Of a stretch of DNA of 64,000 nt, positions 13,001 through 21,299 are shown in pieces. Position numbers and translations under genes: made by a program. Position 1 is the first letter of the stretch. Every line of letters begins with the position of its first letter. The notes beneath the pieces are model-generated. The model had not been told where the DNA came from, made no database searches, and saw nothing but the letters and a program-made list of their open reading frames with translations. This DNA comes from Aphrocallistes beatrix (taxonomy: Eukaryota; Porifera; Hexactinellida; Sceptrulophora; Aphrocallistidae), in the NCBI GenBank assembly GCA_963281255.1, contig OY725506.1, forward strand, positions 1,097,001 to 1,161,000. Reading direction: 5' to 3'.

Positions 13001-16000
13001 GGACTTTTTATCAATAACATCCCATACCACATCCCAATCCCTTGTTCTGGCGGCTAAATTCATTATGCCAGCTTCTGGATCATAAGACTCCATTGCGTCA
13101 CTTTGTGTATTCGTTGCCATGGTATTAAATTGCCAAATATTACTTACCGTTATGACACAGTTGCTGGATTTATTAAATGCATTTATAGATTTTTGCTAAA
13201 GTATATGCTAACGTCTACACATATTCTCCCACCATGATATATACATGAAAGTAGATATCTACCTATTTGAACAGACATCTACATGTTAAATACATTCCTT
13301 TAATGGCTAAGGCACATAATTATGGAAGAATTTCTGCTATTTTCTAGTTTTAGCTTTGAGCAATATATCTGAATAATAAAACTACACTTAAGATATCATA
13401 CTATCTTCAACCGTAACATCACTTTCACATACATACATCAGTCCCCGTAGCTTTTAATACAATTCAACCAGACACTATACACTTTATTATGTATATTCTT
13501 GAGACCATTAAATGATATCTTAATGGACAAAACTAGATAGAATCCTAATTTCACATTCATTCTTAACCGAAGAGATAAGCTCGACCCAAATGTTATTTAC
13601 TCCACCAAACTTTCGTTTGGGATCGATGCAGACATCGTTAATTCAACAAAACACTTAGCTTCGCATATCCTGTGTGTGCTAATAATATTAATAATCCGCA
13701 CAGAGGACAGTTTTCTCATTTATTAAATTTGCAATCAAATCATATAAACAGCAAAGAGCAAAAAATCTCAGTTGACATTTTCTAATTAAAGTCAGTAATG
13801 AATAATGGTTGGCACCTAGAACTAAAGTCACCAAAACATCTCTTTAAATTGCCATAAGAATCTGCAATGTACCCAAATGCAATAGGATATGTTGTTAATG
13901 GCGTAACATCAGACAATGATTATAACAATCTACTTCGAAAAGCTCGGTGCCATCTGGAGTTTCCAGTGACGTTAGGAGATATTTGAGAATCTGACTAGAT
14001 TTCAAAATTCCACACATGCTTTTCATTTTTATCCTCTCAACCTTCCTTATGTGTTTCTCGAACCCAAAAAAAATAACTGGTGGGTGGGCGTTGTGGTTAT
14101 TTTCAATATTGCGAATACGTTTTATTTTTTACGGTAACTTGAGATAATGAATTGCTTGGAATTGGGAATCTTGAAACTGAATCATTTCTTTTCTAAAAAA
14201 CATGAAGGGAGAATACAACTTGAAACGGTTATAATGTGAAGGATTATTTCTACCAGGATGCATCAGATTCTTCTGTGATATTAATTAAGTTTGTATCTGG
14301 TTCAGTTGCCTCAGTATAGCGTATATTTTGCCTTTCGTCATCTATTCAGACTGGGGCGGCTATTTTCTCTTCATCAGCGTTAGAACAGAAGACGGAGTTA
14401 CTCAATCTGATCTAAAACTGATTCACTTTGTTGCCATTATGGGCTTAATATAATAATAATACTATCTCGCCGATTTCATTTGTATAGCCTTAAGTACCCG
14501 TCTTTATTAGGGAGAGAGAGGAGTGGTTATAAAATTTTCGGAATAATATCTAATACAGCTTTTTATCGCAGGATCAAGTTGGCTGAGAAGACGTATATTG
14601 AAGCTTATGAAGACGAAGTGGAATCCTTTATTGGGCGAGTCAAGGAGCGAGCTCGTATCAGGATAGAAAAGGCTGTTCAGGAGTACGAAGAGGTTAGTCA
14701 TCTGTACGGGATGTATAGTGCTTATATTTCTAGTTCTCAGTTTGATTTCAAGATCGATATAAGGAAAATTTAATTATAATTTACTCAAAGAATAGTGATC
14801 ATTTGTAGAAATTTGTTTCTATGTCTTAGGAAGAGAAGAAGAAGAGACTGGGACCGGGAGGACTAGACCCCGTGGAAGTAATGGAGACTTTACCAAAGGT
14901 TGTTACAAGCAATATGTGGTCACTCCTATATCTTATTAACACATGTTATGACTCAATTCAGACTATTCAAGTTCTAATTGATCTGTAATTGGATATTATG
15001 TCCAGTAACATCCGTAACAACCTTAATTTCACCGTGCATTATAAATAAATTAAATATTGTTTGGAAATTTCTTTTAATTGAGTACTACGTGTATGACCAA
15101 TTTGTGAACCAAATTTGTAACCACACAGCCGTTTATTCTTTCTTTTTTGTACAATGACACAAATTAGGCTGATTATATGGGCATAACCTGGTTAAATTGG
15201 ATAAATCGATGTGTCTGGTTAATTATATGTGTTGATTATTCAAAATAGTACTGAAGCTTATTGCGAATATTCCTGATATGTTGTTATACGTAATTGCATG
15301 CAACTAAACAAACTTTATTTTGTCAAGTTGATTCGGCTTTCTATTATATGAATGCTATAGGAGTTGAAGGAATGTTTTGAGAGTAAAAGCATTGCAAAGC
15401 TGCATCAAGTTCTGAATTCCTTGCCTAAAGAAGACGCTGAGTATCACATGAAGAGATGTGTGGATTCAGGACTATGGGTAGCAGATGCAAAGTGAGTTGA
15501 CATACAAATTAATTGATAATAAATTTCACTACCATTTATACATTTGGAATCTGTATTTCGTTATGATTGCTTTTTAACGATGTTTGTCAATCTTATTGAA
15601 AGATAATAATTTATAAACGTCGATTCAAAACGTAGAGGCGAATAAGTTGTGATTTTGGTGTTCAGATTCTAAGAATGGTGTCCGGGTTAGCGAGAGATTC
15701 TCGTTTCCACTTGAAAGAACATAGCAGCATTCACTTATGCTAGAACATAGTGACCTTCAAACTGGGGTACGCAAACTCTCAAAATGATAATTAGTATATC
15801 TCAAAATATTATTAATAATAGCACGAGTTAACTTTTGGAGGTACACAGAAAGTTTAAAAAAACTATGGGTACGCTTGGAAAAAAGTTTGGAGACCATTGG
15901 TATAACAGTCAATCAGAATGGTATCCATCTTTTAATTAATGTAATTAGCATCAGCTCTATGGGTAGTAGTATAATATTTTGTCATCATAGCTGGTGGATT

Positions 16001-16437
16001 GCTAGGACGAACGAGACAGAACATCATTTGCCATAGCCATTACTGAATCTGGACAGGATATCTTAATTTACTTCATCGATAATATGGTTTGGTTTAAATT
16101 CGAATTTTACTGTACGTACCATGTTTTAATGCTTTGTTTCGTGAGCCCATTAAATTTTTCAGTATTCTAGTTTACTCATCATACATGATATAAAAACCTT
16201 TGCCTTACAAACACATGTTGGTGAAATATTTAAATGTGACATGCTCATTCTAATTGGCGGACGAGGTATATCATAATAACTACCATACTTTACAGAGCAG
16301 CTGGGTTGAAGAGTGCTGACGATCAGCTACTAGAGGAGATAGCAGAGCATGCTCAGGGCGCAGAAGCACCCTCAGTCCAGCTAGAGGCTGACAATGCTGA
16401 GAATAGTGGGGATGAACATTATGAGAAAGTGGATTGA
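1006..16437 (+). CDS. CDC37: Hsp90 co-chaperone Cdc37, 12 exons
   Basis: Cdc37 loads protein kinases onto HSP90 in the cytosol. I place coding exons at 1006-1038, 1756-1889, 2203-2245, 2325-2423, 3114-3176, 3247-3314, 3501-3591, 3890-4005, 14572-14692, 14830-14898, 15361-15491 and 16296-16437. All have GT-AG borders and agreeing phases, giving 369 residues, close to the usual animal length (human about 378). The start [11 protein letters not shown] followed by [12 protein letters not shown] is the family N-terminus, including the conserved CK2-type serine in VSDDED. The middle exons carry the HSP90-binding part ([17 protein letters not shown]), and exon 10 carries the hallmark [14 protein letters not shown]. 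The acceptor of exon 3 (2202/2203) is the least certain border; it was chosen to keep phase. Intron 8 (4006-14571) is 10.6 kb, far longer than the others, and holds a complete antisense gene. The acidic C-terminus is divergent, as is usual. Confidence 0.95.
4312..4365. repeat. hAT-like transposon end
   Basis: The sequence begins CAGTGGTTCTCAAACC and continues with a short GGGGTACGC stretch, the form typical of Charlie-type hAT terminal repeats. Another GGGGTACG follows about 25 bases later. I did not find the matching opposite end or a target duplication, so this is a solo end or a decayed element within cdc37 intron 8. Confidence 0.4.
5793..5855 (+). repeat. Dispersed GC-rich hairpin repeat, copy A
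   Basis: This is the first of four copies in the window (others near 33544, 35828 and 48056). Shared landmarks are a CTTGCGCTGCG-like stretch, then a hairpin of the form GTGGACAC-TTT-GTGTTCAC, then GTGG/GTCG. This copy is the most decayed on its 5' side, but its hairpin stem can still pair using one G-T pair. It lies within cdc37 intron 8. Confidence 0.5.
6149..13120 (-). CDS. Ankyrin-repeat ADP-ribosyltransferase with giant 34-residue repeat tail
   Basis: This single open frame of 2323 residues starts at ATG 13120 and lies antisense inside intron 8 of cdc37. Residues 10-240 hold two or three ankyrin-like units ([34 protein letters not shown]). Residues about 250-475 look like an arginine-type ADP-ribosyltransferase fold. 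They contain a YRG arginine (R382), an FVSSS motif (about 405-409) and a SEREY box giving E449-x-E451, which together match the R-S-E triad used by ARTC-class enzymes to transfer ADP-ribose from NAD. Residues about 535-2290 are about 52 copies of a 34-residue acidic, Pro/Glu/Val/Lys-rich unit with core [11 protein letters not shown] short hydrophobic/aromatic end follows. There is no signal peptide or membrane segment, so an intracellular location is likely. Lack of introns and position inside another gene suggest a retrocopy or acquired gene. The enzyme assignment is from motifs only; substrate and partner are unknown. Confidence 0.8.
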   Translation of the reverse strand: MATNTQSDAMESYDPEAGIMNLAARTRDWDVVWDVIDKKSYLVNTMRDQDEWRVLHEATHSGNEEAVRKILSTPGCNPTLADRKGRTANEIATNPHLRTLIQEAQQKYLSLYKSYADLLKEDETAVAEIHSAIERGDLPQLINLFNTNQHLVNMVSPLTGFAALHQATVLDDVDSVETILDYPASNPDVKTIEAPKNEHGSGRTAEEITDNGEIKELISWKKKELKNEYYESPTFVDIGDSNLILMAYACPTMEAHRGLLCSDQFNSDLHILFNKMIEDMFTYIHCNAKWEAVKEIAKRELYRYARDLAAECDGKKTKDSFYEHLIRIYTNAKTKVYSKVNKELRSAMLKKSNPEFRSYCALLNAILFYWDELKGYTEATYRGMKLNPDEINQYTVGTEFAWLNFVSSSNVKQVAENFMGANCVFVFDNSLNCEWSPKPIEEFSEFKSEREYIYPGGAQFRITNVENLKGKTYIYLELICKSEIYVPRSPLDDGTEVKDKFIRNKAVKNESLEIIPVNLTANKTQDSDMVIPKGVGQDEEKIRPTEGPTPADSTPVNNPANELKDSEIETSRRVEEVEEKTQLTDDLIIADLPANKTQDSEGEIPKEIGQDEEKTRPTGNPIPVDLPVNKIKDSDMATPKAVGQDEVKTRPTDDLIPVDPPANETQESEVVTQKEVRQDEENSRPTDDPTPIDPPVNETQDNEVVTQKSVGQEEEKIRPTDDPTPVDQPANETVDTEAVTSKEVKQDEEKTRPTNDTVDLPVNEIEDSDMVTPRAVGEDEEKIRPTDVLIPVDLPANKTQDSEGEIPQEIGQDEEKTRPTDNPIPVDLPVNKIKDSDMVTPKAVGQDEEKTRPTDDPTPAVLPANQIEDSEIVTPKAVGEDEDKTRLIDDPTLIDPPVNETQYNEVVTQKSVGQDEEKIRPTDEPTSVDPPANETPDREVVTSKEVKQDEEKTRPTNDTVDLPVNEIEDSDMVTQKSVGQDEVKTRPTDDLIPVDPPANKTQDNEGEIQRVIGLIEEKIRPTDDPTPVDPPLNEKQYSDMVTQESVEQDEVKTRPTDYLILVDPPANESQVSEVVTQKETRQDGEKTRPTDDPIPAVLPANQIEDNEGEIPKVIGLIEEKIRPTDDPTLVDSPANETPDREVVTSKETQDSDMVTPKVVGQDEVKTRPTDDPTPVDPSTSKLQDIELVTPRAAGQDEEKTRPTDDPTHVDLPVNEIKDSDMVTPKAVGQDEEKTRPTDDLIPVDPSANESQMSEVVTQIEARQDGEKTRPTEDPNPIEPSANEIQHREIVPKKAVRLVGEKILPTDDPIPVEVNETQDRQAVPSKEIKQGAEKPRPTNDIPVVFPVNQIEDSDMVTPRAVGEDEEKTRPTDVLIPVDLPANKTQDNEGEIQRVIGLIEEKIRPTDDPTPVDPPLNEKQYSDMVTQESVEQDEVKTRPTDYLILVDPPANESQVSEVVTQKETRPDGEKTRPTDDPTPVDPSTSKLQDIELVTPREVGEDEEKTRPTDDPTHVDLPVNEIKDSDEKIPKLVRRNEEKTRSTEDPNSPVNETQESEVVTQKEVRQDEENSRPTDDTTPVDPPLNEKQYSDMVTQKSVGQDEEKTRPTDDPTPIDPSINETQDSKLVTQKSVGEDEEKSRPTDYLIPVDPPANESQVSEMVTQKEARQDGEKTRPTDDPIPAVLSANQIEDSEMVTPKVIDLIEEKIHPTDDPTPVDPPANETPDREVVTSKEVKQDEEKTRPTNDTVDLPVNEIKDSDMVTTKVVGQDEEKTRPIDCQIPIDPSVKRIQDSDWKIPKLVIENKEKTRPIEDPNPIEPSANEKQDRDMVPQKSVGQDGEKSRPTEDSTLADLPVKDKQDSERVTAQAVRLVGENKTWPTDDPIPVVLSVNEIKDSDEKIPKLVRRNEEKTRPIEDPNPIEPSANEKQHREIVPQKAVRLVEEKIRPTDDPIHVDPPANERQDSQAVPSKEIKQGAEKPRPTNDIPVVFPVNQIEDSDMATPRAVGANEEKTRPTDVLIPVDLPANKTQDNEVVTQKSVGQDEDKTHPTDDPIPVDLPVNESQVSEVVIPRAVGQDGEKTRPTDDPTPIDPSINETQDSKLVTQKSVGEDEEKTRPTDYLILVDPPANESQVSEAVTQKEARQDGEKTRPTDDPTPADPSVKKIQDSDWKIPKLGVEDKEKTRPIEDPNPIEPSANETQDNEVVTQKSVGQDEEKPRPTDDPIPVDPPANETQDRKMVTLRAVGDDGNKTRPTEDSAPLPGNKTQDSEGGIPKEIGQDEEKIRPADDPTPVDLSAKVTTQNNICKERYWFSKTYYFNLVVFDTSVKI
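6270..11520 (-). repeat. About 52 tandem 102-bp coding repeats
   Basis: A 102-bp unit encodes the 34-residue repeat of the ankyrin-ADP-ribosyltransferase gene. I counted about 52 units by eye from the recurring RPT/RPI core. A few are shortened to 31-33 residues and one is lengthened to about 45, always by whole codons, so the frame survives. Blocks of several units recur almost unchanged, for example around 8810-8985 and 9955-10125, which points to multi-unit duplication. Because the unit is a multiple of three and lacks stops antisense, long spurious frames appear on the + strand. Confidence 0.9.
13121..14571. other. Rest of cdc37 intron 8 upstream of the nested gene
   Basis: AT-rich sequence between the ATG of the nested gene and cdc37 exon 9. 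It must contain the nested gene's promoter if that gene is independently transcribed. I see no TATA box, repeat or additional coding signal that I can defend. Confidence 0.4.
15740..15907. mobile_element. Non-autonomous hAT MITE in cdc37 intron 11
   Basis: The element at 15748-15899 (152 bp) has inverted ends: TAGTGACCTTCAAACTGGGG on the left, and a right end whose complement reads CAATGGTCTCCAAAC. Both ends carry an inward GGGTACGC. The flanking octamers 15740-15747 (ctagaaca) and 15900-15907 (gtataaca) agree at five of eight positions, consistent with an old 8-bp hAT target duplication. It has no coding capacity. Confidence 0.6.
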
Positions 16438-17710
16438 TTGGTTTGTTGATAAACTTGTTTGACTTGACTGATTATAATGGAGATGATGGATTATATCTGA
16501 TCTTCAGTATTCTCTTGTTTCTACTGTTAAGATTCAAACTATGGATACCATGTGAATGATATACTCATGAATTTGTATATTCTAGTTTATAAGATCTCTA
16601 AATATTAATCTCGCAATTTATAAATCTAATCTACCACTTGTAGTTGAAAATACAGCTAATAATATCATAGTTTATTTTAATATCTCTCTGTTGAATATTA
16701 ATTGTTATTTCCATTGGGGTATTCGACATTTTTACACTTAAATTCTCAAGACAACATTAACCTAAGCGTTACAATCGATCACTAAAATTACACTTCCTTA
16801 AAAATGTACATACTCTAACTTTAATTAATATTTGATTTTCAGAGTTTTTATCAATATTTCGCAGTCATATGATTTTAAGCGGTACATCCTGGAATACTTT
16901 TCAATTGATTATCCTGCGCCTTAAGTTTCATAGTGGTCTGGTTTACAATAAGCTATTAAGTACTTACTAGATATCAACTTTTGTCCTAAGAATATATTTT
17001 ATTCCCGCTCCCTGTGACCTATGTCATCTAATGAATTTTTTTAAATGACTGAAATTGAATGTGGTACGACAGTCGTTAATAATAGCTTGTTTACATGAAA
17101 TGATTTTGCGTCACGTGTTGTATAGAGTCTGTATGTACATGTATGTATGTGAAGTTTTTACTTAATCATTAGTTGAATATTAATACTTTATGATGAATTG
17201 AATCAATCAAAATTTGATTAAATAGACTGTACACAAGTAGGATACAATGACGTGATCTGTGTAAAATGATTTCGCTACATTCCCACACTAGCATATTTGA
17301 ATTTTAATTAAATATGAATGCCTAGGAACCAATATTTTTTCATAGAAGTATCATCATCATTAAATTGAATATTCAAAAGATCAATAACTCCCAAAGAGTA
17401 GAAAACAAATGAGAAATGAGGAAACACTTTCGAAGATTTGCATACGGATAAGACCTACCTCAGTTAATATTTTCCTGTTCCCAGGCTGGTACGTTTTAAC
17501 CGAGTTCTACTCTGTAGATGAATAATTCAAATTTCAAACCTCGGAATTCTAGTTTTCATTTACCACTACGAACTACTAGTATTACATTTGTAATTGAAAT
17601 ATAGTTAAACAAATAGAAAACTAAAGGAAGACTACTAAGACATTTGAGAGTGGTAGATACAATTCACTCTTAACCTAGCACAAAACTACGAAACATTGAT
17701 AAGAATAGTA
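16438..17710. other. Convergent intergenic region, nothing recognised
   Basis: AT-rich DNA between the converging 3' ends of cdc37 and the SOD-repeat gene. It should contain both 3' UTRs. I found no repeat with definable ends, no RNA gene and no coding segment. Confidence 0.4.
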
Positions 17711-19828
17711 TCAAATGAAAATAATAGAAATGATGGTACCAATTAGGAGTGAGACAAGCGGTACAACGAGTCTATTCCCCGCGTTCAAGCAACTGGCAAT
17801 GCAGGCCTGTGCGTCTGCATTATTTGCTGAACCGAACACCGTATTCACTGTCACAGTCATAGGCCCAGCATTATTGTCTGTACAGTTGATGCTTAGGAAG
17901 TTATTCGCTCCTACGCCAGAGCATCCCTCAATAGCGTTACTAATCCTTGAATTGAATTGTTCACAGTCTTGGACTGTGTAGGTAGCACTCATCTGGCCCT
18001 CTGCTCGAACGGCCGCACAGAACTGTCCAAGCACTCGGACCCTAACTCCGTCTGATGCTACTCCATAGGCACCCGCTAGTTCGAGGTTCGTGTCGACTAC
18101 ACTTCTCATCATATTGTCCGTATCCTGTGCTAGGTTTTCACCCACCAAACATCTGCGTTGATTCACCCTCAAACATTCCGAAGCGTATTGGGCATTAGCG
18201 TCATCAATTAAGTATGGATTGTAGAAAGTCTGAGTACATTGGCCAGAATATTCTATGAATCGGTAGTCTCTTGTCATTGCTTTGGTGCAGTTGTCCGTTA
18301 TAAGGACATCGCCAGATAGGAAATTGGGATTCGTAGCAACAGATCCTGTGGGAAGATAGGACGTCCCGGTCACAAGCTGTGTGAAGTGGATTCTACAATC
18401 CGCAACGTCTGAGAAGGTTCCATATGCTCTGATCACAAACGCGTTATCAGTACGCCCTCCCAGATAATAGCCAAAGTTCACACACCCTGTATTCGCTCCA
18501 TTCACATAGTATAAAGTTCTTTCTGCAGCCGAGTATGGGCCGGAGAGTGGGAGAGTAGAAGTGTCGATCGTTTCCATATTATTGGCAGGGATTTGAGTGA
18601 GAAAGTTCCCTAACGGTCCGACATCACGCGTTACTTGAGCACCAGCCGGTGTATTAGGGTTGGCGGGAAAAGGGTTGAACACGTCGGAGGAGGATACACA
18701 CTCTGCATTTGCAATATAACCCCTCGCTTGTAGAGATAGCGTAGTGAGGCTCGCCCTATCTCCTGAAGTGGCTACTCGTGCGGCACTGAATGGATAGTAC
18801 TGAGTGGCAGTGACAGCGAATCCATTCGGAATCGATCCTTGTAGGACAATCGAACTGACTTGTTCTATAGCGGCACATGCGATGATTTCGGATCCTCCTC
18901 GAACGAAGGTAATGGACCTTCCAATTATAGAGTTTGAACCGTAGAGAGATATCCCGCTTACTTCAGTGAAAAAATATTGGTTCCCAGATGCTTCTATGGC
19001 GAGGGATCCGTGCTTCGTGGTCAGAGCATATTCAGGACAGGTGTTGGCCATGCTTGCATCACAATTAGCGACAGCACGCTGACTCGGATTGAAATTAGCT
19101 GTTCCTACTCTACTACAGCCGCCCCTACGACTTTCATATCCCGGCGGACTTACTTTTACGGACCATTCTAGAGCTGTCAAACTCCTGGCAGTCCCGACCG
19201 TGTAGAGATTGGCGTATATCTGTGTAGACATGGAGGAACCTTGTTGTTGGAAGAAATAGATGTCTCCGCTGATTGCGCGTCCGTAGAAAGAAGCTTTTGC
19301 GGTGATTGATTCGCTGAGACTGGTTGTAGGCTCGATGCTGGCACAGACGTATCTGGGTGCGCTATTTCCGTCTACCCGATGGATGACCACGGACCTGTAG
19401 AGGATACCGTAGCGTCCATTTGTACTTAGGTTGTCGTCGGTATACATGAAACTTCCGTTAACCAATCTCCCGAATTTGCCGCTCAAATCTCCCTCTTCAC
19501 ACGCGCTCCGATTATTCTGGTTACAGTATTGGCTATACAGACCCCCGAATGCTGCTAGTCTCCCGGTCGGGTCGTGATGTCCTCCTGTTGATCCGCATCT
19601 CGTCGTTGGAAGCAGGCGGTAATCCACTGGATATTCGTGGACGTGGTATGGGAGTGCGTAGGAGAAAGGCAGGTTAGAGAACATGGTGCGAATTTGAACC
19701 GATCCATCTCCGAGAAGAGTAAAATAAATGCTCCCTTCAACACCTCCCGTGTCAAACCTGGCTACTCCATTTTGTGCTTGCACGACGTAGATAACGAATA
19801 GGACGAATAAAGCACTGAGCTTGTACAT
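17711..19828 (-). CDS. GPI-anchored Cu-only superoxide-dismutase repeat protein
   Basis: This intronless gene encodes 705 residues from ATG 19828 (MYKLSALF). An in-frame TTG slightly upstream is not a plausible start. Residues 1-19 are a signal peptide ending near VVQAQ. Domain 1 (about 20-175) resembles Cu-only SODs. It has HVHEYPV near residue 59, STGGHHDPTG near 82, CEEGDLSGKFG, and a later VVIHRVDG near 146; these match the four copper histidines of the SOD fold, while zinc-site residues are not apparent. Two or three more SOD-like segments follow. They keep cysteines and phrases such as KHGSLAI but lack the histidines. The C-terminus is a small-residue site followed by a hydrophobic tail (VVPLVSLLIGTIISIIFI), as in GPI-anchored proteins. 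This layout fits the animal Cu-only SOD-repeat proteins (CSRPs). Likely role: cell-surface superoxide or copper handling. Domain boundaries after the first are approximate. Confidence 0.8.
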   Translation of the reverse strand: MYKLSALFVLFVIYVVQAQNGVARFDTGGVEGSIYFTLLGDGSVQIRTMFSNLPFSYALPYHVHEYPVDYRLLPTTRCGSTGGHHDPTGRLAAFGGLYSQYCNQNNRSACEEGDLSGKFGRLVNGSFMYTDDNLSTNGRYGILYRSVVIHRVDGNSAPRYVCASIEPTTSLSESITAKASFYGRAISGDIYFFQQQGSSMSTQIYANLYTVGTARSLTALEWSVKVSPPGYESRRGGCSRVGTANFNPSQRAVANCDASMANTCPEYALTTKHGSLAIEASGNQYFFTEVSGISLYGSNSIIGRSITFVRGGSEIIACAAIEQVSSIVLQGSIPNGFAVTATQYYPFSAARVATSGDRASLTTLSLQARGYIANAECVSSSDVFNPFPANPNTPAGAQVTRDVGPLGNFLTQIPANNMETIDTSTLPLSGPYSAAERTLYYVNGANTGCVNFGYYLGGRTDNAFVIRAYGTFSDVADCRIHFTQLVTGTSYLPTGSVATNPNFLSGDVLITDNCTKAMTRDYRFIEYSGQCTQTFYNPYLIDDANAQYASECLRVNQRRCLVGENLAQDTDNMMRSVVDTNLELAGAYGVASDGVRVRVLGQFCAAVRAEGQMSATYTVQDCEQFNSRISNAIEGCSGVGANNFLSINCTDNNAGPMTVTVNTVFGSANNADAQACIASCLNAGNRLVVPLVSLLIGTIISIIFI

Positions 19829-19878
19829 AGTGAATTTACTGATTAACAATTATACAATAAAGATGTGTACGAGCAGTC

Positions 19879-19912
19879 TATATATATGTATATATACACG
19901 TATATAGCTATA
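19879..19912 (-). promoter_or_regulatory. TATA-rich tract upstream of SOD-repeat gene
   Basis: A run of TATATA-type sequence lies about 50-85 bases upstream of the SOD-repeat ATG on the minus strand, a position where a TATA box would fit a short 5' UTR. It is simple-sequence DNA and may be fortuitous. Confidence 0.25.
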
Positions 19913-20162
19913 CCTATTTGGTTTCCTTGAAAACATCACCTACTTGATGGAAATATCAGACAAGCTTGATATGGTCCAATGATTGGGGGTGAAGGTGCAA
20001 GGTGCAAGTAATTTGAATGAAAGCATATGATATCATTAATAGTACCCTGTGATTTCAACTCTAGAATCTTATTTTAGATTCTTAATACTCCTGAAACAGA
20101 GATCAAATTTTAAGAAATGGAGGTGAATATTTAAATTATGGTTAGCACAATATCATTCAACC

Positions 20163-20465
20163 TACCGTATTGCTTCGAATAAGCGCCCGGGCGCTTATTT
20201 ATTTCGTTCACCCTTTAGACCCGGCGCTTATTTTTTTCATTCTCTATTTTGACCCGGCGCTCTTTTTTTTGTTTACTACATTGATTGGCACTTTTATTTT
20301 TGCCACAACTGAGAATGTTAATTCTATTAAAAAAGGCTAATGTAATGTTTCAAAAAGTACTTGTATCTATGCCACTACTGAGAATAATAGTTTGATATGA
20401 TGTTCAGAGAACTAAAATGCCCGGCGCTTATTCGAGCCCCGGCGCTTATTCAGGGAAATACGGTA
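20163..20465. mobile_element. MITE with TACCGTATT inverted ends
   Basis: The ends read TACCGTATT inward from the left and AATACGGTA at the right, followed inward by GAATAAGCGCC on the left and GGCGCTTATTC on the right. Internally the GGCGCTTATT motif recurs about six times in both orientations. Size is about 303 bp, and I see no coding sequence. The superfamily is uncertain. Confidence 0.6.
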
Positions 20466-21299
20466 TTTGCTTAATTAACAGAATACTTGTATGGAAATCG
20501 AGTTCCAAGAAACTCCAGACTAGAACTCATAGAAATTGCTTAGAGAAATCAAAGAAATATTGGATAGTTAAGTTGTTGTATTGGTATTATGGGCTTGTAA
20601 TATAATTTGATTTGTCATGAATTAATTAATTACTCCGCTAGATTATACAATCTCTAAATGTAAACAAGTTAGGTAACTAATAGTTTTAAGAAAATATAAA
20701 AATTATGCAGCAACAGATAATTATTCAATGATAATATTATAGATATTCTTTGCCACACAATTCTATCACATTTTATTAACAATTTAATACACGTAGTTTA
20801 AAACCCGATTCGGATTAGGAATTTTGCTAACTCATTTCCGGCTAAGTCATTTTGGGCGGGGAAACCCAGTGTGGGGTATATCCTATAAATAGAAAATACC
20901 CCAAGGCTAAATAGAGTTTTAATAATAATTGTCAACTTCAGTTCAATGGAACTGAGCTTTTTGGAACTCAGTTCCAGTTTTTGCTTGAATATGTTCCTTT
21001 ATTTCTTTGAAATTCAATGTATTTGCAGTTGAATATACCATGACCTGCATTTGTTGCATGAATGCCTTTTCTCTATGCCCCTTTTGAGAGTAATACTTAG
21101 CATCCTGCTGCGAATAATTGTGCAATAGAGCGTGAACTACTGAGATAATATGATAGTCAATCGACTGTGTCAAACTTGTTTGTGGAATTTTGCTGAGTTT
21201 TCACGTGATTATGCCAGTTCTGGCATAACCATATCATGAATAAATACTATGTACGTATATAACCTTTAATGATATACTTTTAATGAATAGACTGATCAA
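20466..21299. other. Intergenic, nothing firm
   Basis: AT-rich DNA downstream of the SLC2 gene. One minus-strand frame at 20943-21173 lacks an early ATG and shows no family resemblance, so I do not call it a gene. The SLC2 3' UTR must lie at the right end. Confidence 0.35.

Noticed and set aside
20943..21173. 76-residue minus-strand frame
   Set aside because: No ATG near its start and no recognisable domain; probably chance in the intergenic region.
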